64,000 nt of DNA from Shewanella sp. 1CM18E (GCF_023161665.1 NZ_JALNTW010000004.1:149182-213181), one strand, 5' to 3'. Shown: positions 54,173 to 63,544, numbered from the stretch's first letter. Program-made: numbers and translations. Notes: generated from the letters alone by a model not told the origin.

Positions 54173-56356
54173 TTAGAAGGTTGCCTTAAAGCCTGCATAG
54201 ACTTCACGGCCACGCAGTGGTCCCCAGATGTAAGCAACATCGTAACCACCGCTGGCATCAAAGAATAACGGTGTTTCACCTTCGTTCACTTGGGTGTAAT
54301 CAAATAGGTTATTTACCCCTGCATAAAAGTCGATATTGTCTGTTACTGCTTTAGTTACTTTCAGATCAAGCGTCCAGTAAGATGGTGCATCAGTTGATTT
54401 TTTCGAGCTTTGGATCACCGCTCCAGAGCTGTCTACTTGGTTATATCCTTCATAACCGTATTCACTCAAATCACGGCCGCCAATCCATACTAGATTGGCA
54501 AAAATGTCCCAACCATGAATTAAGTAATCGGCATTTAACGTCACACGCTCTTCTACAGGTGCTAAAGAGTAAGAGGATTTAAAGGCATCATCATAAAAGA
54601 AGCCTTCAGCGGTAAAGTTAAGGGTTAAGTCGTCAGTCACATCATAACCAAGGGCAATATCGGCTGTGGTAACAGAGGCTTTTTCATCAAGCTGGCTGAG
54701 TAACGGCACGCCATTATCTGTCTCGCTTAACATGGCAAGGTTTTCAACTTCGGTCCAAGCTAACGATGTAGTCATTGTTAGTGCATCACCGCTGTAGCTT
54801 AAGGCGTAAGTCGCTGAGTTTGAACGCTCAAGCTCTTCAATATCGATTTCAAAACCCAATTCGGCATCTAGTACGCCATGGTCTGTTTCAAAGAAAGATA
54901 ACGGCGCACGATAACCTCGACCAGCCGATAAACGAGAGGTCCATTCATCGCTATGGTTGTAACGAATATCAACACGTGGGGCTAGAATCGACTGGTCAAT
55001 TTCAACACCGTCTTTTTTCGGGTCAATAAAGTCTGCTTTAACATGGTCGTAGCGTAATGCCATAGCAATCTCTAGTTCGTCAGTTGCTTGCCATGTGTCT
55101 TGCAGATAGAAACCTAGCATGTCGTAATCAAATGAATCTGATACGTAGTCTTGATGTCCCTCACCGCTTGAGCGTGAGCGCATCTCTTCACTGCGGTTAT
55201 CAACACCAAAGGTTAATAGGTGTGAATCATTTAGGTAGTAATTAAAGCGTGCATCTAAATACAGCATGGTGTCTTCAGCGTAGTACTTAAACCCTTCATA
55301 GAACGAGTCTTGAGTATGGTCTGAGTAACTGGCAGAGAGGGTCATATTGAGATCGTCATTTAGCTCACGTAGCCAGCTTAGCGATAACTCGTCACGCTGA
55401 GTATGGATCCACTCAGTGGTTTCCCACGCTTTACCGACAAAGTCGTTGCGCACGTCGTTACCAGCAAACAAGGTATCAGAGTCGACACCGTCGTAACTGG
55501 CTAATACACCGCCGGCACTGGTTGCAGTGCCATCGGCATATTCTTTACCTAGCATTGGGCCACCAAATATCTCTGAGTCGACATTTGAATAACGCACAAT
55601 GATGTTGTCTTTATCGGTTAAATCGTGTGACAGGCGCATCGTTAAGGTGCGATTGTCTTGCGATGGCGCTTCGTTAACTAAGTTGTTATCTTCATCTACC
55701 TGATCACGACTATCAAACTGGCCAATCAGTGTTACTCGCGTCGCGCCATCATCACTAATACCTGTACCCAATAAACCAATTTTTTTATTGCCGTTCTCAC
55801 CGACAGATACATCAACCGTTGCGCCATTTTCTTGGGCAGTCTTAGTAATAATATTGATGGTACCGCCAATAGACTCTGGGGCAATTAACGATGCACCTGC
55901 ACCACGGGCCACTTCAATGCGGTCAAGTCCGGTTGTTGGAATCGCATCTACTGCGTAATAACCAGCAATCATGGCGTGTACAGGTAAACCATCAACTAAA
56001 ATAGTGGTTTGCTCACCACGTAATCCGTTAAGCATAATCCGCTTAACGCCACACATAGAACACTCGTTAGAAACCCTAACACCTGGGGTATTATTGATTG
56101 CTTCTGTTAGGTTAACCGCATTCTTATTGTCCATAAGCTCTGAGCTAATGACTTCTGTTTTCATGATGCTGTCAGACAGTACACCAGACTTCTCTAGCCT
56201 TTGCCTTACGCCACGCACTTCAATCTTTTCTATTGGCTGCACAGCAGCGCTTTGCTCATTAGTGCTTTGCTTTATTTCTTTTTTGGTATGTGCAATAGCG
56301 TATGAAGATTGTGTCGCAAGTAACACTGCTAGAGCTATTGAGGTCTTTTTAAACAT
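54173..56356 (-). CDS. Fur-regulated TonB-dependent receptor with CxxC plug motif
   Basis: A 727-residue outer-membrane receptor. It has a signal peptide, a TonB-box region near residue 43 (EKIEVRG), a plug from about 60 to 180, and a barrel ending in a terminal Phe (REVYAGFKATF). In the plug, before the conserved RIMLNGLRG, it has C99-SM-C102. This places two cysteines on a loop facing the ligand side or the barrel interior, unusual for siderophore receptors; it might bind heme or a soft metal. A perfect Fur box lies 76-96 bases upstream of the ATG, so it is iron repressed. The thioredoxin-like gene follows. Confidence 0.9.
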   Translation of the reverse strand: MFKKTSIALAVLLATQSSYAIAHTKKEIKQSTNEQSAAVQPIEKIEVRGVRQRLEKSGVLSDSIMKTEVISSELMDNKNAVNLTEAINNTPGVRVSNECSMCGVKRIMLNGLRGEQTTILVDGLPVHAMIAGYYAVDAIPTTGLDRIEVARGAGASLIAPESIGGTINIITKTAQENGATVDVSVGENGNKKIGLLGTGISDDGATRVTLIGQFDSRDQVDEDNNLVNEAPSQDNRTLTMRLSHDLTDKDNIIVRYSNVDSEIFGGPMLGKEYADGTATSAGGVLASYDGVDSDTLFAGNDVRNDFVGKAWETTEWIHTQRDELSLSWLRELNDDLNMTLSASYSDHTQDSFYEGFKYYAEDTMLYLDARFNYYLNDSHLLTFGVDNRSEEMRSRSSGEGHQDYVSDSFDYDMLGFYLQDTWQATDELEIAMALRYDHVKADFIDPKKDGVEIDQSILAPRVDIRYNHSDEWTSRLSAGRGYRAPLSFFETDHGVLDAELGFEIDIEELERSNSATYALSYSGDALTMTTSLAWTEVENLAMLSETDNGVPLLSQLDEKASVTTADIALGYDVTDDLTLNFTAEGFFYDDAFKSSYSLAPVEERVTLNADYLIHGWDIFANLVWIGGRDLSEYGYEGYNQVDSSGAVIQSSKKSTDAPSYWTLDLKVTKAVTDNIDFYAGVNNLFDYTQVNEGETPLFFDASGGYDVAYIWGPLRGREVYAGFKATF

Positions 56357-56431
56357 TCGTCAATCTCTTATTACTTAATATCGTTTTAATAACTTACTTT
56401 ACTAACAGTAAGAATGAGGTCGATGAAACAG

Positions 56432-56452
56432 TAATGATAATAATTATCATTA
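56432..56452. promoter_or_regulatory. Perfect Fur box
   Basis: Two ten-base arms, TAATGATAAT and ATTATCATTA, are exact inverted repeats around a central A. This is the classic Fur operator in its fully symmetric form, upstream of the TonB receptor gene. Confidence 0.93.
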
Positions 56453-56988
56453 GCAATATATTTAATTAAGTAGTAGCAATTGATTTACAAATATCCGCCG
56501 TTGATCACAAAACGCTTGAGCCGAGACTAATTTAGGCCGGCAAGTATTAACATCCAGCCATTTGAATTTACTAATGCGTAAAACTGAAACAGTAAATGCT
56601 TCCCTAAAATAAAATAGTCTGTAGTGCAAGCGATGCATAGTTAGAGTTACAAATCCAAACAAAAACTATTAAATACAATTGGATATGGTGAATTCCAATT
56701 TAAAAAACATCCAAAGTAATAACAGCAACAACCTTTAGCATTAATACTGGCTAATATTTAAAAATAGTTAGGGATACATAGACAAATAGCCAACAACATT
56801 AATTAGACAAACCTTATTTAAATAATAAAATCCTAATATTTAAATGTCGCACGCTATCAAATATAAGCTATTGAGTATTGAGTATTGAGTATTAGCTAAT
56901 AATATTCAGCACTTGTTGATGCTCGCTTTATACTGCAGAGAAAAATCTTACCCTGTTAATACGCATTGGCCGTTCAAAATGGTAGATC
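56453..56988. other. AT-rich intergenic region
   Basis: Over 500 bases without a gene I can support. The only structure is a heptanucleotide tract, TTGAGTA repeated three times, at 56871-56893. Open frames across it look non-coding. Confidence 0.4.
56871..56893. repeat. Short tandem heptamer repeat (TTGAGTA)3
   Basis: Three uninterrupted copies of TTGAGTA followed by a partial fourth. Related degenerate tracts (GGTATTGGGTATTAGAGATTG near 15985 and GGGGTTT near 16735) occur in other spacers of this window. Confidence 0.75.
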
Positions 56989-57021
56989 AAAAAAGCCGAA
57001 ACACTTTCATGTTTCGGCTTT
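56989..57021 (-). terminator. First hairpin terminator of the S46 peptidase gene (distal)
   Basis: AAAGCCGAAACA and TGTTTCGGCTTT pair perfectly over twelve bases, followed by six T on the minus strand. Confidence 0.92.
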
Positions 57022-57029
57022 AATACACA

Positions 57030-57052
57030 AAAGACCAAGTTCACCTTGGTCT
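57030..57052 (-). terminator. Second, proximal terminator of the S46 peptidase gene
   Basis: AGACCAAG (57032-57039) pairs with CTTGGTCT (57045-57052), followed on the minus strand by TTTTGTG. With the hairpin at 56989 it forms a tandem terminator. Confidence 0.75.
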
Positions 57053-57066
57053 ATATGACTAGTTGA

Positions 57067-59223
57067 TTAATCAACGATTTCCATTTCTTCTAATAGGTTA
57101 TCGGCATTATCAAGATACTTCATTACCCATAGCATATAACGGCTATCCACTTGGATAGAACGGTTAGTCTGTGGATCGTAACCCCAATCACCAATGATAC
57201 TCTCGTACACACCGTCAAATAGCAGACCCACAAGTTCAGCGCGACCATTTAAGGTAGGTGAACCTGAGTTACCACCAGTGGTATCAAGGGTTGATAGGAA
57301 GTTAACCGGTACAGAGTCGAGTGATTTCACGTAGTAATCACCGTACTGCTTATTAGCAATAAGCTCTAACTGCTTCTCTGGTGCATTGAACGGCTCAACA
57401 CCTGTGTCTTTTGCCAATATGCCTTCTAGGCGGGTAAACGGCACAGCTTTAAGGCCATCTTCTGGTGAGTAACCTTTCACATGACCCACTGTGACACGTA
57501 GGCTTGAGTTAGCGTCAGCATAAACTGGCTTACCTTGTTCACGGTTATAGGCAATGATCGCATCCATATACTGTGGACGCACCTTCATCAAATCACCTGC
57601 TAACTGTTTTTCAGCCTTTTCACGCTTCATGCGCTCGTCATAAGTCGCAACTGCGTACTGAATAAATGGGTCCTTTGACTTTTTAAACTCAGCAACTGAC
57701 TTATCCATCCACGCTAGGCGGGTGTCTTTGTCAGACAACTTAGTGTTGGCGTACATCTTATCTAACGTCTTGTTAAATTTCGCCATGTCGAACTTGTTGC
57801 CGATACCAAAGGCTTTATCGAACGCTGGTAAACGCTGATCTTTTGGTAGTGCAGCGTAACGGCTAATTAAGTCTGCCAGTATGGCTTTATCAACACTTGC
57901 CGCATAACGGCGCTCGATACGCTCCATACCTGAAGTAAAGCGAGTCATATCACGCTCTTGATAGCCCGGCTCACGCTGCATATCTGGTAGTGCTTTTTCA
58001 TTAGCTAAACGGTACAAGCGATCAGCTGTGCTCATCATAGTACTGTAACCCATGTAGCTTAATAGCAAGTCACGCTCTTGGCCTTGCTGACCTTTAGCAA
58101 TCAGCTTATCAAGCTCAGCTAGCACCTTACCGTATTGCTGCTTACGCTTGCTGTCGGCGTTAATCCAGTTAGCTAAGTCTTGTTCTAAACCTTTACGGTC
58201 ATCAAGCATGGTTGATTTACCGTAAAACTCGATCATCGAGGTGAAGTTTTTGGCGTAGTTTGCTAGGCCAGCAATCGCGCTTTCATACTTAATACGCTCA
58301 TCACTGCCTTCTGGTGCAGTATTTTTGATGATCTCGATAATGCGCTCACGCAAAATCTTACCTTCTGGATACGCCCACTCAAACTGGTTTTCAACTTCGT
58401 TAGCAGTGCGGTAGCGGTTGGTGCGGCCTGGGTAGCCTGCAACCATCACAAAGTCGCCTTCGCTGACGCCTTTAGCTGATACTTTCAAGAAGCTTTTTGG
58501 CTCGTATGGCACGTTGTCTTCGCTATAATCTGCTGGCTTACCATCTTTTGATACGTAAGCACGGTAGAAAGCATAATCACCGGTGTGACGTGGCCACATC
58601 CAGTTATCGATATCGCCGCCGTACTTACCTACGCTCAATGCTGGAGTGTAAGTTAAGCGTACATCGCGAATTTCTAATTGCTTAACAAGGTAATACTCTA
58701 GACCGCCATGAAAGCTATAAACCTTACAGCGGTAACCGTCTTCTTTTTCACACTCAGCAACTAAGCTCTTTTCCTGTAGCTCAATGCCTTTATAAAACGC
58801 ATTACCTGTCGCGCCATCAAGGCCATTTTTAACCTTGTCTGTTACATCTACTACGCTTTCAGTCACATACACACGTGAGCCCGGTGTTGCTGGTAGCTCA
58901 TCGCTAAACGACTTAGCTAAAAAGCCATCACGCAGTAAGTTATTTTCAGGAGTAGAGTTGTATTGAATTGAGCCATAAGCACAGTGATGGTTAGTCACCA
59001 CTAAGCCCTTTGGCGATACAAATGATGCAGTACAGCCACCTAGACTAATTACTGCATTCATCGGGAACTCGGTCAGTTTTGAAATTGAGTTAGCGTCAAT
59101 TTCTAATCCCTTTGTTTTTAGCTCATCTGCCATTGCAGGAAGCTGATGGGGCTGCCACATACCTTCGTCAGCTATAGCGCCAAAAGAGGTCGCGATAGCT
59201 GCTGTTAAAAGCCATTTTTTCAT
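57067..59223 (-). CDS. S46 family dipeptidyl-peptidase (DPP7/DPP11-like)
   Basis: A 718-residue exported serine exopeptidase that removes dipeptides from peptide N-termini. It has a signal peptide (cleavage after AIA near residue 18). The double-barrel catalytic domain carries the histidine H80 in TNHHCAYGS and the nucleophile serine in TGGNSGSP near the C-terminus. A helical cap domain lies in the middle (about 280-560), and the family segment GGDIDNWMWPRHTGDYAFYR is present. C64 and C81 could form a disulfide. It serves peptide nutrition in the periplasm. DPP7 and DPP11 specificity cannot be separated without an alignment to residue 673 of the known enzymes. Confidence 0.94.
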   Translation of the reverse strand: MKKWLLTAAIATSFGAIADEGMWQPHQLPAMADELKTKGLEIDANSISKLTEFPMNAVISLGGCTASFVSPKGLVVTNHHCAYGSIQYNSTPENNLLRDGFLAKSFSDELPATPGSRVYVTESVVDVTDKVKNGLDGATGNAFYKGIELQEKSLVAECEKEDGYRCKVYSFHGGLEYYLVKQLEIRDVRLTYTPALSVGKYGGDIDNWMWPRHTGDYAFYRAYVSKDGKPADYSEDNVPYEPKSFLKVSAKGVSEGDFVMVAGYPGRTNRYRTANEVENQFEWAYPEGKILRERIIEIIKNTAPEGSDERIKYESAIAGLANYAKNFTSMIEFYGKSTMLDDRKGLEQDLANWINADSKRKQQYGKVLAELDKLIAKGQQGQERDLLLSYMGYSTMMSTADRLYRLANEKALPDMQREPGYQERDMTRFTSGMERIERRYAASVDKAILADLISRYAALPKDQRLPAFDKAFGIGNKFDMAKFNKTLDKMYANTKLSDKDTRLAWMDKSVAEFKKSKDPFIQYAVATYDERMKREKAEKQLAGDLMKVRPQYMDAIIAYNREQGKPVYADANSSLRVTVGHVKGYSPEDGLKAVPFTRLEGILAKDTGVEPFNAPEKQLELIANKQYGDYYVKSLDSVPVNFLSTLDTTGGNSGSPTLNGRAELVGLLFDGVYESIIGDWGYDPQTNRSIQVDSRYMLWVMKYLDNADNLLEEMEIVD

Positions 59224-59326
59224 TTTAATAAGTCCATTTTTTATCTCTTATTAAATAGTTTTATTAAGAGTATTTTTAGAATTTTTGTTGATTGCTTGTT
59301 CTTCACCGCAGCTTAAAAGCCTAGGC

Positions 59327-59342
59327 TTGTACTGATTGCTAT
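59327..59342. repeat. MITE-end-like sequence
   Basis: TTGTACTGATTGCTAT differs at two of sixteen bases from the right end of the element at 16475-16490. No second end was found. Confidence 0.45.
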
Positions 59343-59380
59343 TACATCAGATTATGAGAATCTATTTGGAGGCTTAAAAC

Positions 59381-59421
59381 AAAAAAGCCGAGCCAATATT
59401 TTCATATTAGTGCTCGACTTT
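59381..59421 (-). terminator. Terminator of the aromatic amino acid permease gene
   Basis: AAGCCGAGC and GCTCGACTT pair with one mismatch, enclosing a second AT-rich pairing (AATAT/ATATT). A run of six T follows on the minus strand. Confidence 0.85.
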
Positions 59422-59516
59422 ATCACATGAGTCGCAGGGAACAACAGCCTATGAATTACTCTCTTACAAAGCTGTTATCAACCACTGTTATTGCAGTTTT
59501 ACACTGACATTATCAA

Positions 59517-60716
59517 TTACAGTGCTACCCATAGCTGGGCAAGAATAATGGTTAAACCCGCAAGAGCGGCTAAACCTAGCGCTGTATTACCACCACAAAC
59601 TTGGTAACCACCTAAGTTCTGCTTACGCTGGCGAAGCGCCATCGCAATCGGCAGGAAGATAATCATCACCACCAATGGAATAGCAGCATAACCTAACACC
59701 TTGTAGAAACCGTCTGGGTAGTAAAGTGCACAAAGTAATGGCGGTACAAAGGTTAATAACCAAGTTTGCGCACGACCAAGGGCGTTTTCTTTAGCGCGAG
59801 TCAGTTCGGCAATATAGTCAAACAAGCTCATGGTCACACCTAGGAATGAAGTCACCAATGCCAGGTTAGCGAACAGATCGATAAACTGCTGCAAAATGGA
59901 TGATTCAGCCACGCCTTGTAGCGCTGAAACTAACTGAGGTAAAGAGCCATCGAAAGCATAAACGGTTTTGCCGCCTAAGGTACCTAAGGTCACCATTAAC
60001 CACAGGATATAGCAAACAAGTGGGATGGTTGAGCCAATAATTAGTACTTTACGCAGTGACATAGCGTCGCCATCTAAGTAGCGCACAATTGTTGCGATAC
60101 AGACATGGAAACCAAATGAGGTGAATACAATTGGGATTGCCGCTAACCAAAGATTAGTCAAATCACTACTGCTGACCATACCCTCTGTTGAGTCACGCAT
60201 CATCAGGCTCATATCGACTTCTGGCAGCAGGTAAGCTACCACAATCACTAACAGCGCAATCATCGAGGTGAACAGTACGCGCGATACTTTATCAATCCAG
60301 CGTACGCCGACAGCAATCAAACCACCAAAGATCGCAGTAAAGATGAGTACCGCAATTTGGTTGTCCATCTCCATACCAACAAGGTCCATCTTTGATTCAA
60401 GCAGCGACGAGCCGCCCATTAGATAAACCATGGTTAATGCGAACAGTAAACTTAAGAAAGATGCACCTTGAAACAGTTGACCAACACGACCTAAAGTCTT
60501 GCCGGTAATCGAGTGCATATTAAGTCCGACACCAGTACGTAGGTTGATTTCAAGCATCAAGAGTGAGGTGTAAATCGATACGCCCCAAATAGCAACCAAT
60601 AGAAGTAAAGCGGGAATGGTACCTAATGAAGCTGTTGCTAAAGGCAAAGCCAACATACCGCCGCCAATTGCTGTACCAGCAACGATGGCAATTGAGCCAA
60701 GTATTTTTGAGTTCAC
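59517..60716 (-). CDS. Aromatic amino acid permease (HAAAP family, TyrP/Mtr-like)
   Basis: A 399-residue membrane protein with eleven predicted helices. The first helix contains IVAGTAIGGGMLALPLATA, the hallmark of the HAAAP family (Mtr, TyrP, TnaB), and GVGLNMHSITGKTLG follows helix 2. It imports tryptophan or tyrosine by proton symport. The GTG start at 60716 has AGGA about eight bases upstream. TyrP-like and Mtr-like specificity are both possible. No TyrR box was convincing. Confidence 0.9.
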   Translation of the reverse strand: MNSKILGSIAIVAGTAIGGGMLALPLATASLGTIPALLLLVAIWGVSIYTSLLMLEINLRTGVGLNMHSITGKTLGRVGQLFQGASFLSLLFALTMVYLMGGSSLLESKMDLVGMEMDNQIAVLIFTAIFGGLIAVGVRWIDKVSRVLFTSMIALLVIVVAYLLPEVDMSLMMRDSTEGMVSSSDLTNLWLAAIPIVFTSFGFHVCIATIVRYLDGDAMSLRKVLIIGSTIPLVCYILWLMVTLGTLGGKTVYAFDGSLPQLVSALQGVAESSILQQFIDLFANLALVTSFLGVTMSLFDYIAELTRAKENALGRAQTWLLTFVPPLLCALYYPDGFYKVLGYAAIPLVVMIIFLPIAMALRQRKQNLGGYQVCGGNTALGLAALAGLTIILAQLWVAL

Positions 60717-61170
60717 AAAATTGTCCTGTTAAATTTTATAATTTATTTTTGTAGGTCAGATTTAGAACGACTTTGAGGGAGAGAATTTTGCAAGTTAACA
60801 ATATCAATAACTGCCCCCAATCGAATCTGGTCATCATCGACCTTAAAGATTCCAATTGGCCCCAACGGCTAGTTAAATAAAACGTGTATTCACCTTATCA
60901 ACTTAGCCACTGAGGCTGGATAAATCGTGGAAAATACTGAGTGAATTGCTTCATTACGGCTCTTTCTCTAAAAAATGACTGTCCCGACATTAACAGCAGT
61001 ATTCCCTGCGGGCAAGCCTTCTAGGGCACTTAAAATCAACTCGGCACGACTCGTTAACATAGATGTAAAGTTTAAGCGACAGCTACGTTACTTAGTCCTA
61101 AATTACCAATTAATTTATTGCACTCTTTGGCTTTAGCGTTGAAAAAAACAGCGTAGTCGTTATAATGCGG
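60717..61170. other. Intergenic region between permease and Mn riboswitch
   Basis: About 450 bases with the divergent promoters. I found no supported gene; a weak TGTAAA-type half palindrome near 61062 was not enough to call a TyrR site. Confidence 0.4.
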
Positions 61171-61175
61171 CCTCT

Positions 61176-61345
61176 CGCTTCGGGGGAGTAGCTATCAGTA
61201 ACATGACAACACAATAGACTATACATTGTGACTGTTATCTACTGAGTATGTATCAACATAATTGGCCACATGCCATGGTACATACAGCAGATCAAAATAT
61301 CGATTTTGATCTTGCCCAGCAAGACCTGAGCACCGCACCTCTTAA
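61176..61345 (+). promoter_or_regulatory. yybP-ykoY manganese riboswitch
   Basis: It contains the class-defining GGGGGAGTAGC (near 61182) and a long hairpin (ACACAAT/ATTGTG). A GTATGT-ATCAACATA segment follows, which pairs with ACATAC near 61280. Near 61318 lies the second conserved element, AGCAAGACC. A perfect hairpin GATCAAAAT/ATTTTGATC (61290-61311) lies inside. It precedes a UPF0016 manganese exporter gene, which fits a Mn-induced switch. Boundaries are approximate. Confidence 0.88.
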
Positions 61346-61406
61346 ATTTGGGGAAGAGCTGCTGTGCTTAGTTATTGCTAATAAGTCCCCATTACAGGAT
61401 TAACTC

Positions 61407-61961
61407 TTGGAAGCACTGCTCGCCTCAACCTTTACCGTAGCCATTGCCGAAATCGGCGACAAAACTCAATTATTAGCACTGATTTTAGCTGCGCGATTCA
61501 AAAATAAAACCGCCATTATTCTAGGTATTTTTCTATCAACCTTAGTGAATCACTTTGCTGCCGCTTGGTTAGGGCAATGGGCAATATCTTGGATAAGCCC
61601 AGATGTGGGACGCTATTTAGTCGCCGCTTCATTTTTTGCGATTGCACTGTGGGTGCTGATCCCTGATAAAGTCGATACAGAAGAAAGCCGCTTTTATGCC
61701 ATGGGGCCTTTCTTAGCAACCTTTATCTTATTCTTTATTGCAGAGATGGGCGATAAAACCCAGATAGCCACTATGGTGCTGTCGGCAAAATATGATGCCT
61801 TAGCAATGGTAGTACTTGGAACGACACTGGGCATGTTAATCGCCAATGTGCCAGTTGTTATTGCTGGTCACTTTAGCGCTGAAAAGCTACCACTTACTTG
61901 GATCCACCGCGGCTGCGCCGTATTGTTTGCACTGCTAGGTGTTGCGACCTTGATGTTTTAA
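61407..61961 (+). CDS. mneA: Manganese exporter, UPF0016 / GDT1 family (MneA-like)
   Basis: A 184-residue membrane protein with two homologous halves of three helices. Each half carries the signature E-x-G-D-K-T/S: EIGDKTQLLALILAARF near residue 12 and EMGDKTQIATMVLSAKY near residue 108. The family includes the Vibrio cholerae exporter MneA and eukaryotic TMEM165/Gdt1. The upstream yybP-ykoY riboswitch agrees with manganese export. The TTG start has AGGA about seven bases upstream. Confidence 0.93.
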   Translation: MEALLASTFTVAIAEIGDKTQLLALILAARFKNKTAIILGIFLSTLVNHFAAAWLGQWAISWISPDVGRYLVAASFFAIALWVLIPDKVDTEESRFYAMGPFLATFILFFIAEMGDKTQIATMVLSAKYDALAMVVLGTTLGMLIANVPVVIAGHFSAEKLPLTWIHRGCAVLFALLGVATLMF

Positions 61962-61993
61962 TCATGGTTAATCTTAGCTAAACGGTTAAAAGC

Positions 61994-62029
61994 AAAAAGG
62001 CAAAACAGTATAACTGCTTTGCCTTTTTT
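61994..62029. terminator. Bidirectional terminator between mneA and catalase
   Basis: AAAAAGGCAAA-CAG pairs with CTG-TTTGCCTTTTT around TATAA with one mismatch, giving T runs in both directions for the convergent genes. Confidence 0.9.
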
Positions 62030-62077
62030 GATGTCGCTTACTTAAGCTTAATGCCTGCTAATGCAGAGTTAGCTAAG

Positions 62078-63541
62078 TTACATGCCTAGTGCAGTTTTAA
62101 CACGTTGGCCGTAACCACTATCAGCAGCAGTAAAGTGTTCTACCATCTTCAGCTGCGTAGCTTCGCTAACTAGACTCAAACTACCAACGATATTAGCAAT
62201 CAAGCGCGCTTTTTCATCTTCTGGCAGTAAACGATACAAGTCACCAGCTTGACTGAAATCATCTTGGTCGTAACGACTGTAGCGGTCAGCTTCGCCATCT
62301 AAACGCAGTGGTGGCTCAGCAAATTGCGCTTGGTCTTGTAGGCCGTCAAAACTGTTTGGTCCGTAGTTTCTGCTTGCATCACCACCTGTTTGGCTACCAG
62401 AGAATGGACATTGTGTACCCGCCATTGCTCCGCCACGCTGATGATGATTAGCTGTTGTTGCATGTGGGCAGTTAACAGCTAACTGGTTGTAGTTGGCACC
62501 AATACGGTAGCGTTGAGCGTCAGCATAAGCGAACAAACGTGCTTGCAGCATCTTATCTGGCGATGCCCCTACACCTGGTACCAAGTTGCTTGGCGCTAGT
62601 GCCACTTGCTCAACTTCTGCAAAGTAGTTTTGCGGTAAACGGTTTAGCTCTAACTCACCAATTTCAATCAGTGGATAATCAGCGTGTGGCCATACTTTGG
62701 TAAGGTCAAACGGGTTGATCTTGTAAGTATTAGCCTCAGCTTCTGGCATGATCTGTACTTTAACGGCCCACTTAGGGAAGTTACCGTCAGTAATCGCTGC
62801 CACCATATCGCGCTGTGACGAATCAGGATCAATACCTTTAAGGATATCCGCCTGCTCAGCTGTTAAGTTAGCAATACCTTGCTTAGTCTTAAAGTGGAAC
62901 TTCACCCAGAAACGCTCACCTTCTGCGTTCCAGAAAGAGAATGTGTGTGAACCAAAACCATGCATTTGACGGTAGTTAGCTGGAATACCACGGTCTGACA
63001 TCAATACTGTCACCTGATGCATAGCTTCTGGATTTAGTGCCCAGAAGTCCCACATTGCATGTGGATCTTTCAGGTTTGTCTGTGGATTACGCTTCTGGGT
63101 ATGGATAAAGTCTGGGAACTTAATACCATCACGTAAGAAGAACGTCGGCGTGTTATTACCTACGATATCGTGATTACCGCGAGTCGTGTAAAAACGTAGG
63201 CCAAAGCCGCGTGGATCACGCTCTGCATCAGCAGAACCCATTTCACCACCAACTGTAGAGAAACGCACAAAGGTTTCAGTCTCTTTACCTACACCGTTGA
63301 AGTGGTCAGCGATTGTGTACTCGCTCATATCGCGAGTTAGGGTGAACTTACCGTAAACACCGGTACCTTTGGCATGCACGATACGCTCAGGGATGCGCTC
63401 GCGGTTAAAATGCGCTAGCTTCTCAATAAGGTGCCAATCTTGCAGTAATAGTGGACCACGCTCGCCTGCTGATAGTGAATTTTGGTCATCACTGATTGGT
63501 GCGCCATTTTGTGCGGTAAGAACTCGGTTTTGCTGACTCAT
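62078..63541 (-). CDS. Monofunctional heme catalase (small-subunit, clade 3 type)
   Basis: A 487-residue catalase that converts hydrogen peroxide to water and oxygen. The distal histidine is in the N-terminal RERIPERIVHAKG segment, the conserved FLRDGIKFPDFIH is present, and the proximal heme ligand tyrosine is in RLFAYADAQRYR. The size fits clade 3 NADPH-binding enzymes. No signal peptide is present, so it is cytoplasmic. The ATG has AGGAG seven bases upstream, inside the stop region of a 19-codon leader ORF. Enzymes of this type are usually OxyR-controlled; no OxyR site was confirmed here. Confidence 0.95.
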   Translation of the reverse strand: MSQQNRVLTAQNGAPISDDQNSLSAGERGPLLLQDWHLIEKLAHFNRERIPERIVHAKGTGVYGKFTLTRDMSEYTIADHFNGVGKETETFVRFSTVGGEMGSADAERDPRGFGLRFYTTRGNHDIVGNNTPTFFLRDGIKFPDFIHTQKRNPQTNLKDPHAMWDFWALNPEAMHQVTVLMSDRGIPANYRQMHGFGSHTFSFWNAEGERFWVKFHFKTKQGIANLTAEQADILKGIDPDSSQRDMVAAITDGNFPKWAVKVQIMPEAEANTYKINPFDLTKVWPHADYPLIEIGELELNRLPQNYFAEVEQVALAPSNLVPGVGASPDKMLQARLFAYADAQRYRIGANYNQLAVNCPHATTANHHQRGGAMAGTQCPFSGSQTGGDASRNYGPNSFDGLQDQAQFAEPPLRLDGEADRYSRYDQDDFSQAGDLYRLLPEDEKARLIANIVGSLSLVSEATQLKMVEHFTAADSGYGQRVKTALGM

Positions 63542-63544
63542 AAA

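Noticed and set aside
55971-56378. Long open frame on the plus strand over the TonB receptor start
   Set aside because: It lies antisense to a well-supported signal peptide and plug domain, has no ribosome site and shows no recognisable protein features.
61062-61079. TyrR-box-like sequence upstream of the aromatic permease
   Set aside because: Only the first half (TGTAAA) fits, the second half matches at three bases, and it is about 345 bases from the start.
61275-61403. 42-codon open frame between the Mn riboswitch and mneA
   Set aside because: No ribosome-binding site precedes its ATG and most of it overlaps conserved riboswitch elements. Ending four bases before mneA is suggestive but not enough.
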